A DNA stretch of 64,000 nucleotides from Roseiarcus sp963753135 (GCA_963753135.1 CAVWBA010000004.1:62001-126000); one strand, 5' to 3'; counted from the first letter of the stretch, positions 1 through 8,043 are shown. Numbers and translations: made by a program. The notes: generated from the sequence alone by a model not told the origin.

Positions 1-63
1 GACGCCTCGCGCATTGGCCAATATAGATCGAGAGGCGGGCGCGAGGGCCCCGAGGGTGTTGCG

Positions 64-1266
64 ATGAGCTCCTTTCACGGGCCGGATCTCGGCCCCTTTC
101 AGTGGGACGATCCGCTCCTCATCGAGGGCCAGCTCAACGAAGATGAGCGGATGATCCGCGACACGGCGCGGGACTTCGCTTCGAAGGAGCTCGCGCCCCG
201 CGTCCAGCAGGCCTATCTCGAGGAAAAGACGGACCCGAAGCTCTTCCGGCTCATGGGCGAAGCGGGCCTGCTCGGGGTGACGCTGCCGCAGGAATTCGGT
301 TGCGCGGGCGCGGGCTATGTCTCCTACGGCCTCGTTGCGCGCGAGGTCGAGCGCGTCGACTCGGGTTTCCGCTCGATGATGAGCGTGCAAAGCTCGCTCG
401 TGATGTACCCGATCCACGCCTATGGCGACCCCGATCAGCGTCGCAAATACCTGCCTGGCCTTGCGCGGGGCGAACTCATCGGCTGCTTCGGGCTCACCGA
501 ACCGAACGCCGGCTCCGATCCCGGCGGCATGACGACGCGGGCCGAGAAGATCGACGGCGGCTACCGGCTCATCGGCTCGAAAATGTGGATCAGCAACGCG
601 CCGATCGCCGACGTCTTCGTCGTTTGGGCGAGATCGCGCGCGCATAACGATCAGATTCGCGGCTTCATCCTCGAAAAGGGCATGAAGGGTCTCTCGGCGC
701 CGAAGATCGAGGGCAAGCTTTCTCTGCGCGCCTCGGTCACCGGCGAGATCGTGCTCGACAATGTGGAAGCGCCGGAGAGCGCGCTTCTGCCGAATGTCGC
801 TGGCTTGAAAGGGCCGTTCGGTTGCCTGAACCGCGCGCGCTATGGCATTTCCTGGGGCGCTATGGGCGCGGCGGAGGATTGCTGGCTCGCCGCCCGCCAA
901 TACGGGCTTGACCGCGAGCAGTTCGGCCGGCCGCTCGCTCAGACGCAGCTCTTCCAGAAAAAGCTCGCCGACATGCAGACGCGGATCGCGCTGGGACTGC
1001 AGGCGTCGCTCAGGGTCGGGCGGCTGATGGACGAAGGTCGCGCGGCTCCTGAGATGATCTCGCTCGTCAAGCGCTCGAATTGCGGCGACGCGCTCGATAT
1101 CGCGCGCGCCGCGCGCGATATGCACGGCGGCAACGGCATCCAGATCGAGTTCAAGGTGATGCGCCACCTCGCCAACCTCGAGACGGTCAACACCTACGAA
1201 GGCACGCACGACGTTCACGCGCTGATTCTGGGCCGCGCGCAAACCGGCCTGCAGGCGTTCTTTTGA
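64..1266 (+). CDS. gcdH: Glutaryl-CoA dehydrogenase (acyl-CoA dehydrogenase family)
   Basis: A 400-residue FAD flavoenzyme of the acyl-CoA dehydrogenase family. It is expected to oxidise and decarboxylate glutaryl-CoA to crotonyl-CoA in lysine, tryptophan and aromatic degradation. Visible marks are the GLTEPNAGSDPGG flavin/substrate motif near residue 145 and the C-terminal NTYEGTHD motif, whose Glu (about residue 379) sits where the catalytic base of GCDH lies. MHGGNGI lies just upstream. The length is normal for the family. An ATG preceded by a GAGGG-type ribosome site supports the start. The stop codon overlaps the next gene's TTG start by 4 bases, and that gene is a CaiB transferase, a common GCDH partner. 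A different acyl-CoA substrate is possible, but overall similarity favours GCDH. Confidence 0.9.
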   Translation: MSSFHGPDLGPFQWDDPLLIEGQLNEDERMIRDTARDFASKELAPRVQQAYLEEKTDPKLFRLMGEAGLLGVTLPQEFGCAGAGYVSYGLVAREVERVDSGFRSMMSVQSSLVMYPIHAYGDPDQRRKYLPGLARGELIGCFGLTEPNAGSDPGGMTTRAEKIDGGYRLIGSKMWISNAPIADVFVVWARSRAHNDQIRGFILEKGMKGLSAPKIEGKLSLRASVTGEIVLDNVEAPESALLPNVAGLKGPFGCLNRARYGISWGAMGAAEDCWLAARQYGLDREQFGRPLAQTQLFQKKLADMQTRIALGLQASLRVGRLMDEGRAAPEMISLVKRSNCGDALDIARAARDMHGGNGIQIEFKVMRHLANLETVNTYEGTHDVHALILGRAQTGLQAFF

Positions 1267-2414
1267 GCGCGGCAGCGCTTGCCGGCGTGCGCGTGCTCGA
1301 GCTTGCGCGCGTGCTGGCCGGCCCGACGACCGGCCAGACGCTCGCGGATCTTGGCGCTGACGTCATCAAGGTCGAGAGTCCGGAGGGCGACGAGACGCGC
1401 GCCTGGGGACCGCCCTTCATCGAGACGGACGGCGAGAAGTCGGCCGCCTATTTCCATTCGTGCAACCGTGGCAAGCGCTCAATCGTCGCCGATTTCACAA
1501 CCGAGCGCGGACGCGAGATCGTGCGCCGGCTCGCGGCGCGATCCGATGCGCTCATCGAAAATTTCAAGGTTGGCGGCTTGCAGAAATTTGGCCTCGACTA
1601 CGAGAGCCTCGAGGCGCTCAATCCGCAGCTCATCTATTGCTCCGTGACGGGCTTCGGACAGACGGGCCCTTATGCGAAGCGCGCCGGCTACGACTTCCTC
1701 ATTCAGGGCATGTCGGGAATGATGAGCATCACCGGCGAGCCGGAAGGGTCGCCGCAGAAAGCGGGCGTCGCGATCAGCGATCTGTTCACCGGCCTTTACG
1801 GCGTCGTCGCCATCGAAGCGGCTTTGATCGCGCGCGAGCGCACGGGCCGTGGGCAATATATAGACCTTGCTCTGTTCGACTCGATGAGCGCGATGCTCGC
1901 CAATCAGGCGATGAACTATCTGGCCTCCGGCCGCTCGCCGAAACGGATGGGCAACGCGCATGTCAATCTCGCGCCCTACCAGACGCTTCCGGTTGCGGAC
2001 GGCTGGCTGATCGTGGCCGTCGGCAATGACGGACAGTTCGCGCGGCTCTGCGCGGCGCTGGGTCTCGAGGGAATGGCGCGGGACCCGCGCTTTTCGACCA
2101 ATCCTGCCCGGGTTACGAACCGTGTCGAGATGGAGCGCGCGCTCATCGAGAAAACCGCCTTATGGAAACGCGACGATCTCCTGGCCGCGCTGGAAAAGGC
2201 GGTTGTTCCAGCAGGGCCGATCAACACCATCGCCGACCTGTTTGCCGATCCGCAATTCAAGGCGCGCGGCATGCGGATCGAGCCGCAGGGAACGCCTGGC
2301 CTTCGGAGCCCCATCCTGATGAGCGACAATCCGCTTGTGCTTGAGCGCCGCTCGCCGAGACTCGGCGAGCATCAGGCGGAGATATTGCGCGAGATCGGAC
2401 TTGAGGAGGATTGA
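1263..2414 (+). CDS. CaiB/BaiF family CoA-transferase, probable glutarate CoA-transferase
   Basis: A family III CoA-transferase of 383 residues. The N-terminus LAGVRVLELARVLAGP and the AGVAISDLFTGLYG segment, which holds the presumed catalytic Asp, are typical of CaiB/BaiF. I chose the TTG at 1263 because it overlaps the gcdH stop (TTGA) and starts exactly where family homology begins. A longer upstream reading would run through gcdH in another frame. Coupling to gcdH suggests it activates glutarate by moving CoA from a donor such as succinyl-CoA, as in the GCDH/SUGCT pair. That role comes from context and is not shown by residues. Confidence 0.85.
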   Translation: MSAAALAGVRVLELARVLAGPTTGQTLADLGADVIKVESPEGDETRAWGPPFIETDGEKSAAYFHSCNRGKRSIVADFTTERGREIVRRLAARSDALIENFKVGGLQKFGLDYESLEALNPQLIYCSVTGFGQTGPYAKRAGYDFLIQGMSGMMSITGEPEGSPQKAGVAISDLFTGLYGVVAIEAALIARERTGRGQYIDLALFDSMSAMLANQAMNYLASGRSPKRMGNAHVNLAPYQTLPVADGWLIVAVGNDGQFARLCAALGLEGMARDPRFSTNPARVTNRVEMERALIEKTALWKRDDLLAALEKAVVPAGPINTIADLFADPQFKARGMRIEPQGTPGLRSPILMSDNPLVLERRSPRLGEHQAEILREIGLEED

Positions 2415-2459
2415 CTGCGCGGCTTGACGGCGCTTGAGCGCGGGCGGCAAATCGGGCCC

Positions 2460-3065
2460 ATGAGCACGATTCGAAACGTCTGCGTCTATTGCGGATCGAG
2501 CAACGGCGACGACGCGCGGTTCGGCGACGCCGCGGAAGAGCTTGGGCGGGCGCTCGCGGCCGATGGGGTCGGCCTCGTCTACGGCGGCGGCGGCGAAGGG
2601 CTGATGGGTCGCCTGGCCCGGGCGACGCTCGACGCCGGCGGCTACGTGACCGGGATCATCCCGACCTTCCTCGTTCGCAAGGAGCACCCGCTCAACGCCG
2701 CGCAGGAAATGCTCGTCGTCGACAGCATGCATGAGCGCAAGCAGGCGATGTTCGATCGGGCGGACGCCTTCATCGCCTTGCCGGGCGGGATCGGCACGCT
2801 GGAGGAGTTGGTCGAGCAGCTGACCTGGGCGCAGCTCAATCGCCACATAAAGCCGATTCTGATCGCCGACATCGGCGGCTTCTGGCGCCCGCTGCTGGCG
2901 CTCATCGCCCACATGCGCATCGAAGGCTTTATTCGCGAGGGCTTCGAGGCGCGCTATCTGGTGGCGGAGAGAATAGAGGACGTGCTGCCGATGCTGCGCG
3001 CCGCTGCGGAGCGCAGGACGGCCGAGCGCGAACCGCAGGCAGTCGGTTCTCCTCGCAAGATGTGA
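2460..3065 (+). CDS. LOG family protein (TIGR00730), putative nucleotide 5'-monophosphate phosphoribohydrolase
   Basis: A 201-residue Rossmann-fold protein starting MSTIRNVCVYCGSS, the usual beginning of this family. It has the GGGGEGLMG nucleotide loop and the diagnostic PGGIGTLEEL motif (PGGxGTxxE) with conserved Arg/Glu residues. LOG proteins hydrolyse AMP-type nucleotides, including cytokinin ribotides, to base and ribose-5-phosphate. The ATG at 2460 is preferred over an upstream in-frame start because homology begins there. It lies 45 bases after the CoA-transferase and may be cotranscribed. The substrate in this organism is unknown. Confidence 0.88.
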   Translation: MSTIRNVCVYCGSSNGDDARFGDAAEELGRALAADGVGLVYGGGGEGLMGRLARATLDAGGYVTGIIPTFLVRKEHPLNAAQEMLVVDSMHERKQAMFDRADAFIALPGGIGTLEELVEQLTWAQLNRHIKPILIADIGGFWRPLLALIAHMRIEGFIREGFEARYLVAERIEDVLPMLRAAAERRTAEREPQAVGSPRKM

Positions 3066-3141
3066 TGGTGGTGAGCCGCAAGGTCGTTTTATTGCGATCC
3101 TCACAAGGACAGACTTGCGCGCAATCGGCGGGAGACGATCA

Positions 3142-3501
3142 ATGATGAAACTGATCCTGGCCGTGGCTTTATGCGGTGTCGTCGTCGCGCCGGCGCTGGC
3201 GCAGAACGCGGCTCCTCCCACGAAGCTCAGGCCGAAGACGCCGTCGGGCGAAGCCACCGTCACGGTGATGGTGACCAACTCGCGCAAGGCCGATCTCGTC
3301 CAGCTGCAGGCAGCTGAAAGCGGGTCGGTGAGCTGGAAGAAAGTGCTCGGGCCGCTAAAGTCCGGCAGTCACGCGCCGGCTCAATTGCCACATCCCTTCA
3401 ACTGCCGGGTCGACTTGCACGGAACCTTCAGTGATGGCCAGTCGATGGATGCATCCGACGTCAACGTCTGCGAGCAGAAGACGCTCAACTTGACGGACTG
3501 A
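3142..3501 (+). CDS. Small secreted hypothetical protein
   Basis: A 119-residue protein with a signal peptide (MMKLILAVALCG, cleavage probably after the ALA near residue 22). An Ala/Pro/Lys-rich linker and a short beta-rich domain with two Cys follow (FNCRVDL and VNVCEQK), which could form a periplasmic disulfide. The ATG at 3142 follows a GGAGACG ribosome site, so an upstream in-frame TTG is less likely. I do not recognise a named family; similar small exported proteins occur in Hyphomicrobiales. A hairpin just downstream separates it from the convergent superoxide dismutase gene. Confidence 0.7.
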   Translation: MMKLILAVALCGVVVAPALAQNAAPPTKLRPKTPSGEATVTVMVTNSRKADLVQLQAAESGSVSWKKVLGPLKSGSHAPAQLPHPFNCRVDLHGTFSDGQSMDASDVNVCEQKTLNLTD

Positions 3502-3505
3502 AGCG

Positions 3506-3534
3506 GACGCCCCCGGTTCGAAGCCGGAGGCGTC
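3506..3534. terminator. Bidirectional terminator-like hairpin between convergent genes
   Basis: A near-perfect inverted repeat (GACGCC...GGCGTC with inner CCGG/CCGG pairing and about two mismatches) fills the 42-base gap between the secreted protein gene and the convergent sod gene. The plus side is followed by a modest T-rich stretch. It would suit termination from both sides. Confidence 0.55.
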
Positions 3535-3543
3535 GCTCATGCT

Positions 3544-4137
3544 TTATTTCTGCCCGTACAGCTCGGCGACATATTCCCAATTGATGAGATGATCGACCCA
3601 CGCCTTCAGATAGTCGGGCCGGCGATTGCGATAGTCGATGTAGTAGGAGTGTTCCCACACGTCGACGCCGAGGATCGGCTTCGCGCCATGCACGAGCGGG
3701 TTTTCCCCGTTCGGCGTCTTCATCACCTGAACCTTGCCGTCCTTGACTGCAAGCCACGACCAGCCGGAGCCGAACTGGGTGACGCCCCCCTGGATGAAGT
3801 CCTCCTTGGCCTTGTCGATCGAGCCGAACGAATCCTTCAGCGCCTTTTCGACTTCGCCTGGAATCTTGTTGCTCGCGTTCGGCTTCATCCATTTCCAGAA
3901 ATGGATGTGGTTATAGTGCTGGCCGGCGTTGTTGAAGACGGCGGGGTTCTTGCCGAACGAGCCCTTGACGATCTCCTCAAGCGGCTTGCCCTCCCACTCC
4001 GTCCCCTTCAGTGCATTGTTGCCGTTGTTGACGTAAGCGAGATGATGCTTGTCATGATGGAATTCGAGGGTCTCCGCCGACATGTACGGCTTCAGCGCGT
4101 CATGCGGGTAGGGCAGATCGGGCAGCGTAAAGGCCAT
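3544..4137 (-). CDS. sodB: Superoxide dismutase, Fe/Mn family
   Basis: A 197-residue superoxide dismutase that converts superoxide to peroxide and oxygen. Metal ligands are visible: His in EFHHDKHH, His in GQHYNHIHFW, and Asp and His in GVDVWEHSYYIDY. The Gln in AGQHYNH favours an Fe-type or cambialistic enzyme; pure sequence reading cannot settle the metal. The ATG at 4137 (MAFTLPDLPYP) follows an AAGGAG ribosome site, and homology starts there, so 31 upstream in-frame codons are excluded. No signal peptide, so cytosolic. Convergent with the gene to its left. Confidence 0.95.
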   Translation of the reverse strand: MAFTLPDLPYPHDALKPYMSAETLEFHHDKHHLAYVNNGNNALKGTEWEGKPLEEIVKGSFGKNPAVFNNAGQHYNHIHFWKWMKPNASNKIPGEVEKALKDSFGSIDKAKEDFIQGGVTQFGSGWSWLAVKDGKVQVMKTPNGENPLVHGAKPILGVDVWEHSYYIDYRNRRPDYLKAWVDHLINWEYVAELYGQK

Positions 4138-4304
4138 GGGTAGGCTCCTTGGGAGGTTAGGGAATTTGCAACCCGGTGAAGAATGTCTCTCGGGAGGCCA
4201 AGTTTTAGCCGCCCGCCGCCCCGGCCGCAACTGCGCGTCGCTCCGCGGCTTTAGCCATCCATTAACCGAGGTGTATTGAGTTAGGTTCCGCGGAGGGGAT
4301 CTCA

Positions 4305-4583
4305 GTGCATTTTTCGAATGAGCGCATGATCGTTATCCTGGCTGTCGGCGCCGTCGCTGGCTGGCTGATCGGCAAGGTCCTGCGCGGCAATGGTTTCGGA
4401 CTTGTCGGCGACGCCGCAGTCGGCGTCGTCGGAGCGCTGATCGGCGACTGGCTTCTGCCGCGCTTCAACTTCCATTTATGGAGCGGCGTGACGGGGATGG
4501 TCATCGAAGCGGCGATCGGCGCGATCATTCTTCTGGTTGTTCTGCGCTCGGTCGGCGCGAGCGGATGGGGTGGCGGCCGGTAG
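4305..4583 (+). CDS. GlsB/YeaQ/YmgE family small membrane protein
   Basis: A 92-residue protein with three hydrophobic helices and the Gly-rich pattern of the transglycosylase-associated/GlsB family (AGWLIGKVLRG, LVGDAAVGVVGALIG, IGAIILL). Members are stress-linked inner-membrane proteins of unclear mechanism. A GGAGG site about nine bases upstream supports the GTG at 4305; an in-frame ATG at 4326 is the alternative. It lies only 13 bases before a universal stress protein gene, so a small stress operon is likely. Confidence 0.82.
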   Translation: MHFSNERMIVILAVGAVAGWLIGKVLRGNGFGLVGDAAVGVVGALIGDWLLPRFNFHLWSGVTGMVIEAAIGAIILLVVLRSVGASGWGGGR

Positions 4584-4596
4584 CCGAGGAGGATCC

Positions 4597-5034
4597 ATGT
4601 TCAAGCACATTCTGATTCCGACCGACGGTTCGGACCTGTCGCGCAAGGCGGTCCTTTATGGCGTGCAGCTCGCTAAGGAAGCCGGAGCGAAGGTGACCGG
4701 GCTGACGGTCGCCGAGCCCTACCACGCCGCGAACATGGACACTGTCCTCATTCCCGTCGACGAGGGCGATTACGAGGAGCAATCGCGCCTCCTGACGGAG
4801 AAGGCGATGGAACAGGTGAAGATGGCTGCGCAGGCGGCAGGCGTGCCGTGCGAGACGATCCGCGAGGTTCACGACCAGCCCTATCGCGCCATCATCGACG
4901 CCGCACACGCGCTCGGCTGCGATCTCATCGTCATGGCCTCGCATGGGCGGCGTGGGATTTCGGCCCTGCTGCTCGGCAGCGAAACGACAAAGGTGCTGAC
5001 GCACTCGACCATTCCGGTGCTGGTCTATCGCTGA
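4597..5034 (+). CDS. Universal stress protein (UspA family)
   Basis: A 145-residue single-domain Usp. It starts MFKHILIPTDGSDLSRKAV and has the C-terminal ATP-loop pattern VMASHGRRGISALLLGSET (G-2x-G-9x-G-S/T) followed by VPVLVYR, which indicates an ATP-binding Usp. The ATG at 4597 is preceded by GAGGATCC with a good ribosome site. Upstream in-frame codons overlap the previous gene and lack homology. It probably forms an operon with the GlsB-like gene. Confidence 0.9.
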   Translation: MFKHILIPTDGSDLSRKAVLYGVQLAKEAGAKVTGLTVAEPYHAANMDTVLIPVDEGDYEEQSRLLTEKAMEQVKMAAQAAGVPCETIREVHDQPYRAIIDAAHALGCDLIVMASHGRRGISALLLGSETTKVLTHSTIPVLVYR

Positions 5035-5035
5035 C

Positions 5036-5054
5036 CGCGAGTCCCCGGCTCGCG
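5036..5054. terminator. Terminator-like inverted repeat between usp and the NfeD gene
   Basis: CGCGAG and CTCGCG flank a 7-base loop immediately after the usp stop codon, in the 25-base gap between convergent genes. There is no T tract, so intrinsic termination is only possible, not established. Confidence 0.35.
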
Positions 5055-5059
5055 CGGGG

Positions 5060-5539
5060 TCAGTCCACCCGCTCAACGCGCAAGAGCGATCCGTCCTCGA
5101 CAGCGACCACTCTCACCTTGGCGCCGGCCGGGCAGTCCGATCCGGCGACGCGCCAGGAACTGTCGCCGACCCGGATGCGCCCGTAGCCTCGCGCGATCGC
5201 TTCGTCCAAGAAGAAGTCGACCCCGACCATTGCGTGCGCGCGGCTTTGCGGCAGCGGCCCCGGCCCTTTATCGAACGATCCGTAAACGCGTCGCCCGACA
5301 AGAACCAGCGTCGCCACGAGAACGGCGAACAGAATGAGCTGCGCGACGAAGCCCATCGGCAGGAAATAGTTCAAGGCGCCGACGATCGCCGCCGCCGCGC
5401 CGAACCAAATGAAGAATGCGCCGGGAGCGAGCGTCTCGATCGCGCTGAGAACGAGCCCCGCGACGAGCCACGTCAGCGCAACGAGATGGGCCGGTTCCAA
5501 GAGGGCTTCCATCGCGGGCTCCGAGCGATCCCTCTTCAC
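5060..5539 (-). CDS. NfeD family membrane protein
   Basis: A protein of up to 159 residues with about three transmembrane helices (LVALTWLVAGLVLSAIE, AFFIWFGAAAAIVGAL, LILFAVLVATLVLVG) and a C-terminal OB-fold region (VGVDFFLDEAIARGYGRIRVGDSSWRV). This is the short NfeD1b architecture. The GTG at 5539 overlaps the stop of the SPFH gene by 4 bases; an internal ATG (MEALLEP) at 5512 is the alternative start. NfeD proteins partner with SPFH proteins in membrane microdomains and quality control, and the coupling here matches that pairing. Confidence 0.85.
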   Translation of the reverse strand: MKRDRSEPAMEALLEPAHLVALTWLVAGLVLSAIETLAPGAFFIWFGAAAAIVGALNYFLPMGFVAQLILFAVLVATLVLVGRRVYGSFDKGPGPLPQSRAHAMVGVDFFLDEAIARGYGRIRVGDSSWRVAGSDCPAGAKVRVVAVEDGSLLRVERVD

Positions 5540-6618
5540 GAAGAAGCGCCGCCTGGCGGCGGGCTCTCAGAGCCTTGCCAGGGGGAAACAGGCGGCGTGT
5601 TCGTCGCGGTCGCATTCGGTACGGGCGGGCGTGGCCGAGCAGGCGGCCGCGGGGCCGCGACGGCCTCCGCGCCCATGGCGCTCGCCGCGATCTGGCTCAA
5701 TCCGCCGAGCGTGCCCGCAAGCGAGCTCAACTCCATGGGGACGATCACGAGCTTCTGATTGGGCGATTGCGCAAGAGCGTGGAGCGCGGCGATATATTTC
5801 TCCGCGATGAGGAAGTTCACCGCGACCACGTCACCGTTGGCGGTCGCCTCACTGATGACCCGCGTCGCCGTGGCTTCCGCCTCAGCGGTTCGCTCGACCG
5901 CCTCGGCGGCGCGGAACGCGGCGTCGCGCCGGCCTTCGGCTTCAAGCACGAGCGCCGCTTTGCGTCCTTCCGCCCGGGTGATATCGGACTGCCGCATGCC
6001 TTCGGCCTCAAGGATCACCGCGCGCTTCTCGCGCTCGGCCTTCATTTGCCGGCCCATCGCGTCCACGAGGTCCCTCGGGGGCACGATGTCCTTGATCTCG
6101 ACGCGCGTGACTTTGATGCCCCACGGCTCCGAGGCGGCGTCGATCACCGTGAGCAAGCGCGCGTTGATCTCGTCGCGATGCGAGAGCAATTGGTCCAGGT
6201 CCATCGAACCCATGACCGTGCGCACATTGGTCATGACGATGTTGCGCAGCGCAGACTGAAGATCGGAGATCTCGTAGGCCGCGCGTCGTGCATCGAGCAC
6301 CTGATAGAAGGCGACGCCGTCCACCGTCACGGTCGCATTGTCCTTCGTGATGATCTCCTGACTCGGGACATCCATGACCTGCTCCATGACGTTGAGCTTG
6401 CGGCCGATGGAATCGATGTAGGGAACGATAAGCCCAAGACCCGGGGTCAAGGTTTTGTAGTAGCGGCCGAAGCGCTCGACCGTGTAATTGTAGCCCTGAG
6501 GCACCTGGCGCACGCCCATGAGAGCGGTGATGACCACGAAGGCCGCGACGACAAGCGCGAAGATGGATGCGCCCTCCAGGATCACGGCTGCTCTCTGATC
6601 AAACCAAGCTGCGGACAA
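5536..6618 (-). CDS. SPFH/band 7 protein, paraslipin (QmcA-like)
   Basis: A 360-residue inner-membrane protein. It has one N-terminal helix (IFALVVAAFVVITAL), then a band 7 domain from VPQGYNYTVERFGRYYKTLTPG to IKDIVPPRDL, then an Ala/Glu/Lys-rich coiled coil (EREKRAVILEAEG and EAEGRRDAAFRAAEAVERT). The tail is Pro-rich. This is the paraslipin/QmcA layout that assembles large ring complexes. The start used here is a TTG at 6618; an internal GTG about 12 codons later (MILEGASIF) is possible. It is translationally coupled to nfeD downstream. Confidence 0.88.
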   Translation of the reverse strand: MSAAWFDQRAAVILEGASIFALVVAAFVVITALMGVRQVPQGYNYTVERFGRYYKTLTPGLGLIVPYIDSIGRKLNVMEQVMDVPSQEIITKDNATVTVDGVAFYQVLDARRAAYEISDLQSALRNIVMTNVRTVMGSMDLDQLLSHRDEINARLLTVIDAASEPWGIKVTRVEIKDIVPPRDLVDAMGRQMKAEREKRAVILEAEGMRQSDITRAEGRKAALVLEAEGRRDAAFRAAEAVERTAEAEATATRVISEATANGDVVAVNFLIAEKYIAALHALAQSPNQKLVIVPMELSSLAGTLGGLSQIAASAMGAEAVAAPRPPARPRPPVPNATATNTPPVSPWQGSESPPPGGASS

Positions 6619-6812
6619 GCCGCTGCGGCCGCAAGTCTAGCCGCTTCAGCGCCCGCATACGACATTTGTCTTGTCCGGGGCTTGCCGGGCGCTGTGACCC
6701 GTCTTCCTCAGGCGCCCAGCGCCTTCCTGCCCCAACGCCGCAAGGGGGCGATCGATGAGGCCGCCCGCCAGCGCCACGCGTTTTCGGCGACAAAACGGAA
6801 GGAGGGGCGCAA

Positions 6813-6911
6813 GGCAAGATCGTGATCGCCATCGCGCATCGCCTCTCGACCATCGCGGCGATGGACCGGCTGATCGTGCTCGAGGAGGGTGATATCGCCG
6901 GGACCGGAACG
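6813..6911 (+). pseudogene. Remnant of an ABC exporter ATPase (C-terminal end)
   Basis: Starting at 6813 one frame reads GKIVIAIAHRLST followed by IAAMDRLIVLEEGDI. That is the H-loop and D-R-L-x-V-L-E-x-G segment of an ABCB/MsbA-type multidrug ATPase. No Walker A, signature or Walker B region precedes it, and the frame soon degrades into unrelated residues. I read it as a leftover of a deleted or rearranged exporter gene. The rest of the interval 6619-6997 shows nothing else I can support. Confidence 0.65.
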
Positions 6912-6997
6912 CCGACGGCTGCTTGGTCCTGTGAACGGCGGGAAGCGCAGGAAAGCGATCCTCGCAGGCGCCGCCGGGGCTGATTTTTTAACGCCCG

Positions 6998-7654
6998 TCA
7001 CTGTGCGTTCGACTGACGCTCCGGGACAGCCTGGCGAAGGTCGCGAACCGGAACGCCAAAGGAGGCGATGACGCCCTGGCTGGTGCGTAGGAGATTGGCG
7101 CTTGGGCCTTTCGTTCCCACGCTGCGGCGGCTGACCCGCGCGCCTTCGATGAGGAGGAAAAGCGTGTCAGCCAGGAGCTCCGGCTGCGAGGAGCCCGCGG
7201 CCTTACAAAGATTCGTCAGGCGCTCGCGCTGACGCATCTTGAATTCCTCAATGACCCGAAGACCCGGGTGGCCTTCCTGGGTCAATTCGATTGCCGCGTT
7301 GGCGAGATCGCAGCCGCGCTCGTCCTCGGCGATGTAGACCGCGGCCTTGTCCATGAATCCGTAAAGCTGACCAACCGGGTCCCCCGGATTTGCGGCCTCG
7401 ATTTCGGCCCAGATTTCGTCCGACTTTCGCCCTTTGTAGTTGAGATACTCGATGATGAGTTCGTCCTTCGAATCGAAGTGACGGTAAAGCGCCATTTTGC
7501 TGGTGCCCGCGGCCTCGGCGATCGCTTCAACGCCGACCCCGCGGATGCCGCGGCGGTGGAAGAGGTCCTGAGCGCAATCGAAGATGCGGTCGCGGGGCTT
7601 CCCGGCCCTGGCGACATGCGCCTCAGGATCCGAACTCGATTTTTCTTTATTCAT
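6998..7654 (-). CDS. TetR/AcrR family transcriptional regulator, probable efflux repressor
   Basis: A 218-residue TetR regulator. The N-terminal HTH spans about residues 20-66 (RDRIFDCAQDLFHRRGIRG through GTSKMALYRHFDSKDELI). The C-terminal ligand domain includes DERGCDLANAAIELT, typical of TetR repressors with a small-molecule pocket. It is divergent from an RND efflux operon, and a dyad operator lies between them. It therefore most likely represses the pump and itself, released by a toxic ligand. The inducer cannot be read from sequence. Confidence 0.9.
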   Translation of the reverse strand: MNKEKSSSDPEAHVARAGKPRDRIFDCAQDLFHRRGIRGVGVEAIAEAAGTSKMALYRHFDSKDELIIEYLNYKGRKSDEIWAEIEAANPGDPVGQLYGFMDKAAVYIAEDERGCDLANAAIELTQEGHPGLRVIEEFKMRQRERLTNLCKAAGSSQPELLADTLFLLIEGARVSRRSVGTKGPSANLLRTSQGVIASFGVPVRDLRQAVPERQSNAQ

Positions 7655-7659
7655 AGTGC

Positions 7660-7688
7660 TTGACGAACCTGTTACCGATCGGTATCAG
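7660..7688 (+). promoter_or_regulatory. Candidate sigma70-type promoter of the efflux operon
   Basis: TTGACG at 7660-7665 is followed after 17 bases by TATCAG at 7683-7688. These give good -35 and fair -10 matches with ideal spacing, pointing at the small ORF and pump genes. The -10 lies inside the TetR dyad, so bound repressor would block it. Confidence 0.5.
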
Positions 7689-7707
7689 TACGCGATACCG
7701 ACCGGTA
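7673..7707. promoter_or_regulatory. TetR-type operator dyad
   Basis: Two 14-base arms (7673-7686 and 7694-7707) are inverted with one mismatch around a 7-base spacer. Each arm is itself palindromic: TACCGATCGGTA, and TACCGACCGGTA in the second. The site lies between the divergent tetR and efflux operons and covers the presumed -10 region. Nested palindromes of this kind fit two TetR dimers binding cooperatively. Confidence 0.75.
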
Positions 7708-7776
7708 CCATTCCGCGCTTGCAGAGTCAAACTGCCGCGCGGGGACAGCCGGGATGCAGTCGAAAGGAACACCGCC

Positions 7777-8043
7777 ATGGCGTATCGAAGCGCCGAGACC
7801 ATCGACGACCTTCTGGCGGACTCGCTTATTCAGAAAGTCATGCTCGCCGATCACGTGGAACCCCAAGCGCTCAAAACTCTCTTGGATAAGACCGCCCGCC
7901 GGCTTGTCAATTCGCGACGCGGAGGCGCCGTGCAGGTCGGGCAAGACCTCGGCCGGCGGGGCTTTTTTCGCGGACCCCTCCTCCTGATGCGGCCCACGCC
8001 GCGCGCGACACGCGGCGAATGCGGAGCGTCCCTCTGCGGCTGA
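7777..8043 (+). CDS. Small hypothetical protein leading the efflux operon
   Basis: An 88-residue protein starting MAYRSAETIDDLL at an ATG with an AAGGAA ribosome site 7 bases upstream. The first 50 residues are acidic-helical (DDLLADSLIQKVMLADHVEPQALKTLL). The remainder is Arg/Gly-rich and looks less protein-like, so the functional part may be short. It lies after the TetR-controlled promoter and 29 bases before the RND pump gene. I do not recognise the family; the good ribosome site and position are the main support. Confidence 0.55.
   Translation: MAYRSAETIDDLLADSLIQKVMLADHVEPQALKTLLDKTARRLVNSRRGGAVQVGQDLGRRGFFRGPLLLMRPTPRATRGECGASLCG

Noticed and set aside
5575..6825. Long plus-strand reading frame (416 codons) opposite the SPFH gene
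   Set aside because: Its sequence is the antisense of a well-conserved SPFH protein and shows no domain of its own.
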